Source: Flavobacteriales bacterium (GTDB taxonomy: Bacteria; Bacteroidota; Bacteroidia; Flavobacteriales_F; PHOS-HE28). From it: a DNA stretch of 37,031 nucleotides. Below are positions 7,351 through 15,931 of this stretch, in pieces (the stretch's first letter is position 1; every line of letters starts with the position of its first letter). The stretch covers positions 1-37,031 of the forward strand of contig JAEUSX010000222.1 in NCBI GenBank assembly GCA_016788405.1, written 5' to 3'. The position numbers were made by a program, and so were the translations under genes. The notes under the pieces are model-generated. The model made no database searches, was not told the DNA's origin, and saw only the letters and a list, made by a program, of their open reading frames with translations.

Positions 7351-10227
7351 TTGACCACCGAATCTCCAGCAGCCATCGGCGGGAACGCCATGGCCGATGA
7401 CCATATCGAAGTGCTCGGCGCCCGGGTGCACAACCTGAAGGGCATCGATGTGCGCATCCCGCGCGATCAGCTCGTCGTGATCACGGGATTGAGCGGGAGC
7501 GGCAAGAGCTCGCTGGCGTTCGACACCATCCACGCGGAGGGCCAGCGCCGTTACATCGAGACCTTCAATGCGTACGCGCGTCAATTCCTGGGCGGCATCG
7601 AACGGCCCGATGTGGACCTGATCACCGGGCTGAGCCCCGTGATCGCCATCGAGCAGAAGACCATCAGCCGGAATCCGCGAAGCACCGTGGGCACCGTGAC
7701 GGAGATCTATGACCTGCTCCGCCTGCTCTACGCCCGCACCGCTGACGCGTACAGCCATGTCACGGGCGAGCGCATGGTGCGCTACACCGATCAGCAGATC
7801 GTGCAGCTCGTGGCCGAGACCTACGACACGAAAGAGGTTCTGATCCTGGCCCCTTTGGTGCGCGGCCGCAAGGGCCACTACCGGGAGCTGTTCGAGCAAA
7901 TGCTGCGTCAAGGATTCCTGCGCGCGCGCGCCGATGGCGACGTGCTGGACCTCACCAGCCGCCCGCGTTTGGATCGGTACAAGGTGCACGACATCGAGCT
8001 TGTGGTGGACCGCATCAAGGTGAACGAGAGCGCGACCAAGCGATTGGCCGAGACCATACAGACCGCGATGAAGTATGGCAAGGGCAGCTTGATGGTGGTC
8101 GAGGCCAAGGGTCAGCATGAACCACGCTTCTTGAGCCGCCATCTCATGTGCCCGACCAGCGGCATCGCGTACGAGGAACCGGAACCGAACCTATTCAGCT
8201 TCAACAGCCCCTATGGCGCCTGCCCGCGCTGCAGCGGTCTTGGGCAGGTGACCGAAGTCGCGCTCGAAAAGATCGTCCCCGACCCCAGGAAGAGCATCCG
8301 CAAGGGGGCCATCATCGCCATCGGAAGCGCCAAGAACTCGTGGGTCTTCAAGCAGATCGAAGCGGTGCTCGAGAATTTCGGGCACGATCTGGACACCCCG
8401 GTGGAAGAGATGGACGACGCGGTGATCGCCGCGCTGCTCAACGGCATGGACGAGCCGTTGCGCGTGAGCAGCAGCATCGGCCTCAGCGATCGCACGGTGC
8501 AGTTCGAGGGTATCATCCCCTTCATCCTGGAACAAGCCGAGGAAGGCCCGAAGAGCGCTCAGAAGTGGGCAGCGGGCTTCACGCGCATGGTGGCCTGCCC
8601 TGAGTGCAAAGGCGCCCGCCTGAAGAAGACGGCGTTGCATTTCCGTGTGGACGGCAGGAACATCAGCGAGCTGGCTCAGCTCTCGTTCACGGAACTGCAC
8701 GCCTTCATGGGGGGCCTGGTCGACCGGCTCGAGGGAACCAAGGCCGTCATCGCGAAAGAAGTCGTGAAGGAGATCACCGCGCGGAGCGGATTCCTGCTCG
8801 ACGTGGGCCTGGAATACCTCACGCTCGACCGCAGCGCGCGATCGCTCAGTGGCGGGGAGGCGCAGCGCATCCGTCTGGCCACGCAGATCGGCAGCCAGCT
8901 CACCGGCGTGCTTTACATCCTTGACGAGCCTAGCATCGGTCTGCACCAGCGTGATGACCAGCGCTTGATCGGCAGCTTGCGGAGCCTGCGCGACGGCGGC
9001 AACAGTGTGCTGGTGGTGGAGCACGACAAGGAGATGATGATGAGCGCCGACCATTTGATCGACATCGGCCCCGGGGCCGGCGAGCACGGTGGCCGCATCG
9101 TGGCGCAGGGTCATCCCGCGGAACTCGCGCAAGGCGACAGCGTCACCGCGCGTTATCTGCGGGACGAGCTGCGCATCGAGGTCCCGGAGCAGCGCCGGCC
9201 CGGAAATGGCAAGCGCTTGCTGCTGCAAGGGGCCAGCGGGAACAACCTCAAGGACGTGTCGCTCGACCTGCCGCTGGGCAGCTTCATCTGCGTGACCGGC
9301 GTGAGCGGGAGCGGCAAGAGCACACTTGTCGGAGACACTCTGTACCCCATCCTCAGCAAGCATTTCTATCGCAGCGAATCGCAGCCCCTGCCCTATCAAT
9401 CCATGAAAGGGCTGGAGCACATCGACAAGGTGATCGAAGTGGACCAAAGCCCCATCGGGAGGACGCCACGCAGCAATCCGGCCACGTACACCGGCCTGTT
9501 CGATCACATCCGCGAATTGTACGCCCAGCTGCCGAGCGCCAAGATCCGCGGCTACAAAGCCGGTCGCTTCAGCTTCAACACCGCTGGTGGGCGCTGCGAG
9601 ACGTGCAAAGGCGCGGGTGTCCGCACCATCGAGATGAATTTCCTGCCGGCTGTTCATGTGCCGTGCGAGACCTGCCGAGGAAAGCGGTACGACCGCGAGA
9701 CGCTGGAGGTGCGGTTCAAGGGCAAGAGCATCGCCGACCTGCTCGAGATGCCGGTGGAAGAGGCCGCGATGATCTTCGCCGACATCCCGCAGATCAACCA
9801 GAAGCTGCGCACCTTGCTTGATGTAGGCCTCGGCTATGTGAAGCTGGGTCAGAGCAGCACCACGCTCAGCGGCGGCGAGGCCCAGCGGATCAAGCTCGCG
9901 ACGGAGCTCACCAAGAAGGGCACCGGCAATACCTTCTACATCCTCGATGAGCCCACGACGGGCCTGCACTTCGATGATGTGAAGCAGCTCATCCGTGTGC
10001 TGCAACGCCTGGTGGACCAAGGCAATACCGTACTGGTGATCGAGCACAACCTCGATATCATCAAGGTGGCCGACCACCTGATCGACATGGGGCCGGAGGG
10101 CGGTGCCGGAGGGGGCACCATCGTGGCGCGCGGGACCCCGGAAGAAGTGGTGATGATGGGCCGAGGGCATACCGCGCCCTTCTTGAAGAAGGAATTGTCC
10201 CCGGCGCGGGCAGTCCACCAACGCTGA
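7351..10227 (+). CDS. uvrA: Excinuclease ABC subunit UvrA
   Basis: A 958-residue DNA-damage recognition ATPase of nucleotide excision repair. It has two ABC ATPase halves: Walker A motifs GLSGSGKSS (Lys52) and GVSGSGKST, two signature motifs (LSGGEAQRIRLA and LSGGEAQRIKLA), and Walker B regions ending ILDEPSIGLH and ILDEPTTGLH. The C-terminal zinc module has CETCKGAG and CETCRGKRYD. The N-terminal zinc site reads CPTSG then CPRC, so one classical cysteine is replaced. Length fits the family. The start shown is a TTG; an ATG at 7390 (MADDHIEVLGARVHN) is an equally credible start and closer to typical UvrA N-termini. Confidence 0.97.
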   Translation: MTTESPAAIGGNAMADDHIEVLGARVHNLKGIDVRIPRDQLVVITGLSGSGKSSLAFDTIHAEGQRRYIETFNAYARQFLGGIERPDVDLITGLSPVIAIEQKTISRNPRSTVGTVTEIYDLLRLLYARTADAYSHVTGERMVRYTDQQIVQLVAETYDTKEVLILAPLVRGRKGHYRELFEQMLRQGFLRARADGDVLDLTSRPRLDRYKVHDIELVVDRIKVNESATKRLAETIQTAMKYGKGSLMVVEAKGQHEPRFLSRHLMCPTSGIAYEEPEPNLFSFNSPYGACPRCSGLGQVTEVALEKIVPDPRKSIRKGAIIAIGSAKNSWVFKQIEAVLENFGHDLDTPVEEMDDAVIAALLNGMDEPLRVSSSIGLSDRTVQFEGIIPFILEQAEEGPKSAQKWAAGFTRMVACPECKGARLKKTALHFRVDGRNISELAQLSFTELHAFMGGLVDRLEGTKAVIAKEVVKEITARSGFLLDVGLEYLTLDRSARSLSGGEAQRIRLATQIGSQLTGVLYILDEPSIGLHQRDDQRLIGSLRSLRDGGNSVLVVEHDKEMMMSADHLIDIGPGAGEHGGRIVAQGHPAELAQGDSVTARYLRDELRIEVPEQRRPGNGKRLLLQGASGNNLKDVSLDLPLGSFICVTGVSGSGKSTLVGDTLYPILSKHFYRSESQPLPYQSMKGLEHIDKVIEVDQSPIGRTPRSNPATYTGLFDHIRELYAQLPSAKIRGYKAGRFSFNTAGGRCETCKGAGVRTIEMNFLPAVHVPCETCRGKRYDRETLEVRFKGKSIADLLEMPVEEAAMIFADIPQINQKLRTLLDVGLGYVKLGQSSTTLSGGEAQRIKLATELTKKGTGNTFYILDEPTTGLHFDDVKQLIRVLQRLVDQGNTVLVIEHNLDIIKVADHLIDMGPEGGAGGGTIVARGTPEEVVMMGRGHTAPFLKKELSPARAVHQR

Positions 10228-10316
10228 GGGCTGGAAAACCGGCAACTGGACCGGCCCTGGGCCACGCCCTTGTCGCGTTCCTTAGCGCTCGCCCGCATCC
10301 ACGGGGCGCATCACGC

Positions 10317-11048
10317 ATGAAGAACGACCAGAAAGCCAAGGAGGAAAGCGAGCGACGCATCAAGCGCGCTTTCAAGCGCAAGGGCTGGAGCGAGGTGAAG
10401 GCCAACGACAGCTGGGCCATCTTCAAGATCATGAGCGAATTCGTGGAGGGCTTCGAGGCCTTGCAGCGCATCCGCCCCTGCGTGAGCGTGTTCGGCAGCG
10501 CGCGCACCAGACCGGATGCGGGTGAGTACAAGCTGGCCGAGGAGATCGCCTACCAGCTCACGCAGAACGGCTTCGGCGTGATCACAGGCGGCGGGCCCGG
10601 CATCATGGAGGCTGCCAACAAGGGCGCGCAGCGCGGAGGCGGCACGAGCGTTGGGCTCAACATCGAGCTCCCCTTCGAGCAATCATCCAACCCGTTCATC
10701 GACAAAGAGAAGAGCCTGCACTTCGACTACTTCTTCGTGCGGAAAGTGATGTTCACGAAGTACTCGCAAGGCTTCGTGGTGCTGCCGGGAGGGTTCGGAA
10801 CGCTCGATGAATTGTTCGAGGCGCTCACGCTGATCCAGACCCAGAAGATCGGCCGCTTCCCGATCATACTCGTGGACAGCAGGTACTGGCAGGGCCTCCT
10901 GGATTGGATCAAGAGCACCATGGGCACCAAGCACGCCTACATCAACCCGGAGGATCTTGAGCTCTTCACCGTGGTCGACAAGCCGCAGGAAGCCGTTGAG
11001 GCCATCAACGCATTCTACAGCCGGTACATGCTGAAGCCGAACTTCTGA
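10317..11048 (+). CDS. LOG-family protein (TIGR00730 type)
   Basis: A 243-residue cytoplasmic Rossmann-fold protein of the 'lysine decarboxylase-like' LOG family, whose characterised members are nucleoside 5'-monophosphate phosphoribohydrolases (cytokinin activation in plants, nucleotide cleavage in bacteria). It has GGGPGIMEAANKGA from residue 91 and the PGGFGTLDE signature at 157-165. The first 60 residues are a charged helical extension (KAKEESERRIKRAFKRKG). It ends 7 bases from the convergent DoxX-type gene with no terminator between. Its substrate is unknown. Confidence 0.88.
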   Translation: MKNDQKAKEESERRIKRAFKRKGWSEVKANDSWAIFKIMSEFVEGFEALQRIRPCVSVFGSARTRPDAGEYKLAEEIAYQLTQNGFGVITGGGPGIMEAANKGAQRGGGTSVGLNIELPFEQSSNPFIDKEKSLHFDYFFVRKVMFTKYSQGFVVLPGGFGTLDELFEALTLIQTQKIGRFPIILVDSRYWQGLLDWIKSTMGTKHAYINPEDLELFTVVDKPQEAVEAINAFYSRYMLKPNF

Positions 11049-11055
11049 GGAAGGT

Positions 11056-12402
11056 CTACCTCAACGCCTCCGCCGCCTCCGCGATGCTGGGAGCGTTGTT
11101 GCCGTGCCAGATCCCCTTGGTGACGCCGTCCTTCAGCAATAGGATACCGGGATTCGCGCGCACCATGGTCTTGATCACCTTCTCGTCGCATTGAACGAAT
11201 TCGAAGGCGAGCTGATGCTCATGCCGCACGCTATCCACGACGTCCCAGCTGTTCGTCGTGACGCCATACACGTACCAGCCTTTCCGCTGCGCGTCATCAG
11301 CGAGCTGCGCGATGGCCTTGATGTTCGAGCAATCCGTCTTGCGCAGGTTGTAGGTCGCGACGAGCATCACCGGGCTCGGCTCGTTGAGCAAGTCGTCCGT
11401 GAGCTCGTACCCGTCACGGTCAGTCAAGCGGAAATCCTGCACCGGTGAAGGCACGCCCGCCTCCAGCTCCACTATCCGCATGCTCTCCTTCACCTCTTCA
11501 TAGTTCGGATCATCCCACGGGTAGGGCTTCGCGGTGTCGAACTCCTCCACTTTGCCCGTCGACTTATTCCTGTAGCTCATGAAGATCTGGTTCACAGCGG
11601 CCTTGCTCACGCGCTGATCCTTGATGCTCTTGCCCACAGCATAAGGCCGGTAATCGCGCACAGGCAGATTCGTGTAGCACCACCAGGTGAAGCCGAGCGC
11701 GATGAGGGCGGCCCAGGCGGCCGTGCTCCACTCCGCCTTGCTGCCTTGCATGCCCCGCTTGATGAGCGCATAACCAAGATACCCCGCCAACGTGAACCAT
11801 ACCGGCCCCCACCAGGTGAAGATCCAGCTCCACACGGCGACCAGGAACAGGCCGCCGGGCAGGAGGATCAGGTCATCGCTCTTGGAATTCCAATGCGGGC
11901 CTTTGCGCAAGAACGCGTGGAGCAGGATGGGGATGATGAGCACGAACAGGATGGCGTCCTTGTAAAAGCTCTCCCATGGCGTCAGGCTGCGGCCCACGCT
12001 GCCTTTCATGGCATCCCCGAAACAACCGCAGTCGGTCACGCAGGTCACTGGACGCTCCTCGGCGACGCCATTCACCATCACGGTGTACATGCCATGGGGG
12101 TCGCAGGTGGCCGTATAGAGCGTGAGCCAGCCGAAAAAGATGGTGAGCACGAAGAGCGCCACGGAGGCCAGGCGCAGTTTCCCGCCGAAGAGCACGGCGA
12201 AGCCCAGCACGACTTCCGCCAGGCAGGCCAGGATGCCGAGCCCGAGCGCGTAAGGCTCCAGTGAAGGCAGGTTCAGCGCGCTCTCCGCGAAATACTCCTG
12301 CAGCTTATAGGAGAATCCCAGCGGGTCGTTGGCCTTGATGAGGCCGCTGACGATGAAGAGCGAGCCGACGATGAGCCGGGAGATGAGCACGAGGGTCCGC
12401 AT
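11056..12402 (-). CDS. BT_3928-type DoxX/MauE membrane protein with thioredoxin-like C-terminus
   Basis: A 448-residue inner-membrane protein. The start (RLIVGSLFIVSGLIKANDPLG) is the DoxX/BT_3928 signature. Several membrane helices follow, with a cysteine cluster CVTDCGCFGDAMK like that of MauE-type proteins. After more helices the last 130 residues look like a thioredoxin-fold domain (PVMLVATYNLRKTDCSNI, then ANPGILLLKDG) without a CxxC. DoxX/MauE proteins are linked to disulfide or redox maturation, but the function of this subfamily is not established. A -7 element and an upstream terminator suggest it is transcribed alone. Confidence 0.82.
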   Translation of the reverse strand: MRTLVLISRLIVGSLFIVSGLIKANDPLGFSYKLQEYFAESALNLPSLEPYALGLGILACLAEVVLGFAVLFGGKLRLASVALFVLTIFFGWLTLYTATCDPHGMYTVMVNGVAEERPVTCVTDCGCFGDAMKGSVGRSLTPWESFYKDAILFVLIIPILLHAFLRKGPHWNSKSDDLILLPGGLFLVAVWSWIFTWWGPVWFTLAGYLGYALIKRGMQGSKAEWSTAAWAALIALGFTWWCYTNLPVRDYRPYAVGKSIKDQRVSKAAVNQIFMSYRNKSTGKVEEFDTAKPYPWDDPNYEEVKESMRIVELEAGVPSPVQDFRLTDRDGYELTDDLLNEPSPVMLVATYNLRKTDCSNIKAIAQLADDAQRKGWYVYGVTTNSWDVVDSVRHEHQLAFEFVQCDEKVIKTMVRANPGILLLKDGVTKGIWHGNNAPSIAEAAEALR

Positions 12403-12424
12403 GTGCGAGATGATTGGCTGGCGC

Positions 12425-12432
12425 CCAAGATA
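12425..12432 (-). promoter_or_regulatory. -7 element for the DoxX-type gene (TATCTTGG on minus)
   Basis: On the minus strand TATCTTGG resembles TAnnTTTG and lies 22 bases before the ATG at 12402. It begins immediately after the hairpin at 12434-12462. Confidence 0.45.
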
Positions 12433-12433
12433 G

Positions 12434-12462
12434 AAGGGGCTCCGCCCGGCGCTCGGCCCCTT
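12434..12462 (-). terminator. Hairpin after the small paralog gene
   Basis: Arms AAGGGGC (12434-12440) and GCCCCTT (12456-12462) pair perfectly around a GC-rich interior that can pair further. It lies 22 bases beyond the stop of the gene at 12484-12996 and just before the DoxX-type promoter, a position fitting a terminator. Confidence 0.55.
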
Positions 12463-12483
12463 AACAAGCGATCAACACCCGGC

Positions 12484-12996
12484 TCAGGGATTCTTCGCCA
12501 AAGCTTGATCGCGCCGCTGCAAGGCCTCCGCTGTGAGCCGAGCGGCCTCGGGCTGCACGCGCTCCTCGTATTCGCGGTTCCAACTGAGGAAGCCCGTCAT
12601 GGGCGTGAAGCGAGCCAGGCCCATGGGCATGTCGAAGAAGGAGAGATCCATGTCCTCCACACGCTCGAACAGGGTCATCTCCACTTCGACCATCGCCGTG
12701 CTTACATCGCCTTCCCAGGCCGGCCCATGCGTATCGATCCCGAAGCATTTGGTGACGTGCCCGGGCATGCTGAATCGGATCACGTAATCCGCCCCGTTCT
12801 CGAGAACGATATCGTAGCGGCCGTTCGCGCCCGTGGTGAAGGCGTGCTCCTTCACGCCGTTGCGGTACACCCTGACCAGCGCGCCTTCGAGCGGCTCGCG
12901 CGATGCGGCATCCGTCACATTGCCTTTGAGATGCAAGCGAGCGGCCTCGGCATGGAGGGCGACAAGGCACAGCGCAAGGAAACCCAGCGTTCGCAT
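12484..12996 (-). CDS. Secreted protein with carboxypeptidase-regulatory-like module (short paralog)
   Basis: A 170-residue secreted protein. A signal peptide (LGFLALCLVALHAEA) is followed by a beta-sandwich-like domain reading GNVTDAASREPLEGALVRVY then RNGVKEHAFTTGANGRYDI, the pattern of CarboxypepD_reg-type domains. After it come GHVTKCFGIDT, MGLARFTPMTGFLSWNREYE and a short helical end. The whole N-terminal part aligns by eye with those of the genes at 13630-14883 and 25669-29856; this copy lacks their spacers and C-terminal module. No function is known. It is transcribed away from the NTF2-like gene and probably terminates at the hairpin just downstream. Confidence 0.78.
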   Translation of the reverse strand: MRTLGFLALCLVALHAEAARLHLKGNVTDAASREPLEGALVRVYRNGVKEHAFTTGANGRYDIVLENGADYVIRFSMPGHVTKCFGIDTHGPAWEGDVSTAMVEVEMTLFERVEDMDLSFFDMPMGLARFTPMTGFLSWNREYEERVQPEAARLTAEALQRRDQALAKNP

Positions 12997-13140
12997 GATG
13001 AATCGGTATTTACAGAACGCCCGCGCCGTCGTGGTAAGCGGTTCCGGCTGGGGCGGAGGGCGAACATACCGGGAGGCACTGGGCGCCTGATGCGTTCTGG
13101 ACGGCAGCTTGCCAACATGCTAATGTGGATTGCCAGCCGG

Positions 13141-13148
13141 TACCTTGG
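13141..13148 (+). promoter_or_regulatory. -7 element (TACCTTGG)
   Basis: TACCTTGG matches TAnnTTTG at seven positions and lies 4 bases before the ATG at 13153. It supports that start over an in-frame ATG further upstream and implies an almost leaderless mRNA. Confidence 0.45.
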
Positions 13149-13152
13149 CCCG

Positions 13153-13629
13153 ATGACCCTGCTGCAACGCCTGCTCACGCTCAGCGCATTCGCCACGTCC
13201 ACGTGCTTCGGCCAAGCGGCCGGTCAGGAGCGCGCGGTGCTGCAAGCGCTGGATCGGTTCTTCCACGCCATGACGGAACGCGACACCGCGCTGATGGCGT
13301 CGACCGTGGTGCGTGAAGGCGACCTGCACATCATCCAAGCGGAAGCATCATCGCCTGTGCGAACGGTCTCGTTCATGGACTATCTCGCTCGCCTGGCCCA
13401 AGGCAAGGAGCGGCTCGTTGAGCGGTACTGGGATGCGCGAATCCAGGTGAGCGGACCCATCGCCACGGCCACCATGCCCTACGACTTCCACATCGACGGC
13501 GTGCTCTCGCACTGCGGCATCGATGTCTTCACATTGGTGAACGACGGTGTTTGGCGCATAGCGAGCGTGAGCTTCACGCGGCAGGTGGAAGGATGCCCGG
13601 AGAGCCCGCTTGGGCCTTTGAAGGAATGA
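13153..13629 (+). CDS. Secreted NTF2-like (SnoaL/DUF4440-type) protein
   Basis: A 158-residue protein with a signal peptide (LLQRLLTLSAFATSTCFGQ). The mature part begins AVLQALDRFFHAMTERDTA, the helical opening of NTF2-like fold proteins, and ends with FTLVNDGVWRIASVSFT, the closing strand with the usual tryptophan. Such domains bind small molecules or act as scaffolds; no catalytic residue can be assigned. A much longer open frame extends upstream but runs antisense through the neighbouring gene and was not accepted. Its TGA directly abuts the stop of the convergent gene, forming TGATCA. Confidence 0.75.
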   Translation: MTLLQRLLTLSAFATSTCFGQAAGQERAVLQALDRFFHAMTERDTALMASTVVREGDLHIIQAEASSPVRTVSFMDYLARLAQGKERLVERYWDARIQVSGPIATATMPYDFHIDGVLSHCGIDVFTLVNDGVWRIASVSFTRQVEGCPESPLGPLKE

Positions 13630-14883
13630 TCACTCGTGCTTGGAGCGCGGTGATGCGCCCGCGAGCTGTTCGTGCGGCAAAGCCTCGTTCTCGTAGATCA
13701 GCGCCGTGCATGGCTGGCCGTCCTTGAAGTAGAAGACGCCGCCCCACTTGTGGTAGACGCGCCGGTATTCCGTGAGCTTGCCAGCGGTTTCCAGCTTCAC
13801 CACCGTGGTCACTTTGCCCGCTTCCACGAGCAGGTCCTCGGTACGCACCACTTCTGGCTCCTCCACGACGGGCTCGGGACGCAGGTCCTGATGCTCAGTG
13901 GCGCGCGCAGGCGCTACGCGCGAAGGCTCCTCGGCCATCACAGGTTCCTGTGTGCGTCGTCCATCCTCACCAGAACGAGGCTCAGAAGCCAGGGTGCTGC
14001 GCTGAGGCGCTGGCGCCGGCGGTAACGGCTTCGGGCGCTCGGCCTTCTGAACGGGCGGGGGCGCTGGCGGAGGCTCGGTCTTCGCCACGGCCTTGGCTTG
14101 CTTGGCGGCGTCGGCCGCGGACTTGGCCTCATCGGCCTTGCGCTTCTCATCGGCTGCCGCGAGCGCCTTCGCCTCTTCGGATCGCCGTTTGTCGGCTTCC
14201 GCTGCGGCTTTGCGCTCGGCTTCGGCCGTGGCCTTCTCTGCTTCAGCCTTCGCCTTCGCCGCAGCGGCTTCCTGAGCCGCGGCCTGCTTCTTCGCCTCCG
14301 CTTCAGCCTTTGCCTGGGCCTTGGCGTCTTCGGCTTTGCGCTTCTCCGCTTCAGCAGCGGCCTGGGCTTCCTGCTTCTGTTTCTGCTCCACCTGCGCGGC
14401 GGCCTCCTGCAGCTGCGATTGGATGGACTTGGTGTAATCGGTATCGTAATCGAAGTCGCCCGCGGACCCATCGTACCGGATCATGCCCACCGGCTGATTG
14501 AAGACCACGGTGTTCACGTCGTCGTACTGCTTGAACAACGAAACCGCGAAGTCGAAGGGCGTGAATCCATTTGCGACCGCATCGGCAGGGACACGGGTAT
14601 CGAACGAGAGTTTCTTGGCCACGAAGCCCGGCTTCTCGAAGGAGACGATGTAGTTGGCGTTCAGGTCGAGATCGAGCGTGAACTTGGAGAGGGCATCCGT
14701 GATGGTCCGCTCCTTGGCCCCGTTCTTATACACGATCACGCGCGCACCATCGAGGTTGCCGCCATCGATCTTCACCCGGCCGTGCGCGATGAACTTGGTC
14801 TGACCCAGCAGGGACATGCCGAACGGGAATACAGCCGCGAGCAGCAGGATGCTTCTGATCGCGAATCGGGTGGTGATGATCAT
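13630..14883 (-). CDS. Secreted Ala/Lys/Glu-rich protein, middle paralog with KWGxFYF end module
   Basis: A 417-residue secreted protein. The signal peptide (AIRSILLLAAVFPFGMSLLGQ) is followed by the shared N-terminal module (about 29-165): LDGARVIVYKNGAKE, KPGFVAKKLSFDT, QPVGMIRYDGSAGDFDYDTD. Residues about 165-280 are a low-complexity Ala/Lys/Glu helix, about 280-340 are proline-rich, and the end holds a second module (about 345-400) with LTEYRRVYHKWGGVFYFKDGQ. The same end module closes the giant protein at 25669-29856. I do not recognise a named family. The long charged helix plus proline hinge suggests a periplasm-spanning or wall-associated spacer, as in TolA-like proteins, but this is inference. 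The start is chosen for the signal peptide; an upstream in-frame ATG at 14937 overlaps the divergent gene. Confidence 0.78.
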   Translation of the reverse strand: MIITTRFAIRSILLLAAVFPFGMSLLGQTKFIAHGRVKIDGGNLDGARVIVYKNGAKERTITDALSKFTLDLDLNANYIVSFEKPGFVAKKLSFDTRVPADAVANGFTPFDFAVSLFKQYDDVNTVVFNQPVGMIRYDGSAGDFDYDTDYTKSIQSQLQEAAAQVEQKQKQEAQAAAEAEKRKAEDAKAQAKAEAEAKKQAAAQEAAAAKAKAEAEKATAEAERKAAAEADKRRSEEAKALAAADEKRKADEAKSAADAAKQAKAVAKTEPPPAPPPVQKAERPKPLPPAPAPQRSTLASEPRSGEDGRRTQEPVMAEEPSRVAPARATEHQDLRPEPVVEEPEVVRTEDLLVEAGKVTTVVKLETAGKLTEYRRVYHKWGGVFYFKDGQPCTALIYENEALPHEQLAGASPRSKHE

Positions 14884-14928
14884 GGAAGAGCCGAACCTCG
14901 GGCGCCCGTGTACGTAACACGCCGCGCC
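14884..14928. promoter_or_regulatory. Compact divergent promoter region
   Basis: Only 45 bases separate the divergent starts at 14883 (minus) and 14929 (plus). At 14909-14921 lies GTGTACGTAACAC, whose arms are complementary and whose TACGTA core can provide a TA-rich -7 candidate in both directions. No -33 element can fit on either side without entering the opposite gene. Confidence 0.4.
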
Positions 14929-15384
14929 ATGGTTCACCGCATCACGCTGACGCTGCTGCTCCTTGCCTTGCTAGCTCCCCAGGCGGCCTGGTCCCAGACC
15001 GCGGAACTTGAGGCGTTGAACACCCTCTTCTCCGGGAGCGTGGTGATGAAGCTTGATCGCAAGCAGCAACTGGTGATCGACCTGTACGATGCTTCGGGCA
15101 GGTTCCGCCAGGACGTTGTTGCCGCATCGAGCGTCGATCCGGCAACCATCCATTTCTCGGCCGATGAGGATGCCATCATCCTAGGCTGCGTCTCCGCAGA
15201 TGCGCGATGCTTCCGCAAGGAACTCTTCAAGAGCAACAGCGTTCGGATGACAGGCCGGTGCAATCTGCCTCGCCCGCTGGAAGACGCCGACGGATCGGCG
15301 ACCATCGAGGCGCTGCGAGCGTTCATCGGAGCGCATGCCGCCACCGCTGCGGAAACCCGTTCGAGCGGACAGCGTATGAAGTGA
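14929..15384 (+). CDS. Secreted protein of unknown function
   Basis: A 151-residue protein with a clear signal peptide (ITLTLLLLALLAPQAAWSQ). The mature chain starts AELEALNTLFSGSVVMKLD and alternates beta-like stretches (KQQLVIDLYDASGRF, AIILGCVSADARC) with three cysteines. The end is an Ala-rich helix. I do not recognise a family. It is divergent from the middle paralog and is followed after 16 bases by a TPR gene, so these small secreted genes may form one operon with 15928-16332. Confidence 0.68.
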   Translation: MVHRITLTLLLLALLAPQAAWSQTAELEALNTLFSGSVVMKLDRKQQLVIDLYDASGRFRQDVVAASSVDPATIHFSADEDAIILGCVSADARCFRKELFKSNSVRMTGRCNLPRPLEDADGSATIEALRAFIGAHAATAAETRSSGQRMK

Positions 15385-15400
15385 CCGTTTCACGGACCCC

Positions 15401-15931
15401 ATGCGCAGAATATCCTCCATCGCCGCCCTGTTGCTGTGTGCCGCGGCCAACGGTCAGTACTTGGCCGACGCCGGCAGGCCCGACCCGGCTGAAGACTTCT
15501 TCAAGGCGGGCGATAAAGCTTATCGCTCTGGCGACCATGCAACCGCCATCGCAGCCTACTCAAAGGCCATTGAGCTCTCACCGGAGCATGTGAATGCATA
15601 CTTGCACCGGGGCTTCTGCCACAGCCTCCTGAAGGAATACGCCGAAGCCGTCGCGGATTTCACTGCCGTGATCGAGGCCAAGCCCGAGCATAGCCAGGCC
15701 TATTTGAGCCGCGGAAGCGCGCTGGCCAAATTGGGCAGGCACGACGAGGCCATCAACGATTTCGACCACGTGATCGCGCTCGATGCGCGCAATGGCGAAG
15801 CGTTCAACAACCGCGGCTGGAGCCGGAAGGCCTTGGGCGATCAGGCCAACGCTTGCAAGGACTGGAAAGAGAGCAAACGCACCGGCAACGCCGAAGCGCG
15901 CATCATCCTGGAGAACAACCGCTGCAAATGA
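15401..15931 (+). CDS. Secreted tetratricopeptide-repeat protein
   Basis: A 176-residue protein with a signal peptide (SIAALLLCAAANGQ) and about four consecutive TPR units: AGDKAYRSGDHATAIAAYSK, AYLHRGFCHSLLKEYAEAV, AYLSRGSALAKLGRHDEAI, AFNNRGWSRKALGDQANAC. TPR proteins mediate protein-protein contacts, and this one would act in the periplasm or at the outer membrane. Its stop overlaps the ATG of the next gene (ATGA), so the two products are probably made together. The repeats differ from the TPR-coil repeats of the giant protein, having normal 34-residue spacing. Confidence 0.83.
   Translation: MRRISSIAALLLCAAANGQYLADAGRPDPAEDFFKAGDKAYRSGDHATAIAAYSKAIELSPEHVNAYLHRGFCHSLLKEYAEAVADFTAVIEAKPEHSQAYLSRGSALAKLGRHDEAINDFDHVIALDARNGEAFNNRGWSRKALGDQANACKDWKESKRTGNAEARIILENNRCK

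Noticed and set aside
6295-10245. Long minus-strand open frames opposite the transglycosylase and uvrA
   Set aside because: These are mirror frames caused by GC-rich third codon positions; they show no domain or start signal and the plus-strand genes are certain.
10228-10316. A terminator between uvrA and the LOG gene
   Set aside because: Only short 5-base GC pairings are visible and there is no T-run.
12403-13152. A long open frame upstream of the NTF2-like gene
   Set aside because: It is antisense to the short paralog gene; the signal peptide and -7 element place the start at 13153.
14098-14880. A plus-strand Leu/Gly-rich open frame opposite the middle paralog
   Set aside because: It is the complement of the low-complexity Ala/Lys/Glu region, not a real membrane protein.
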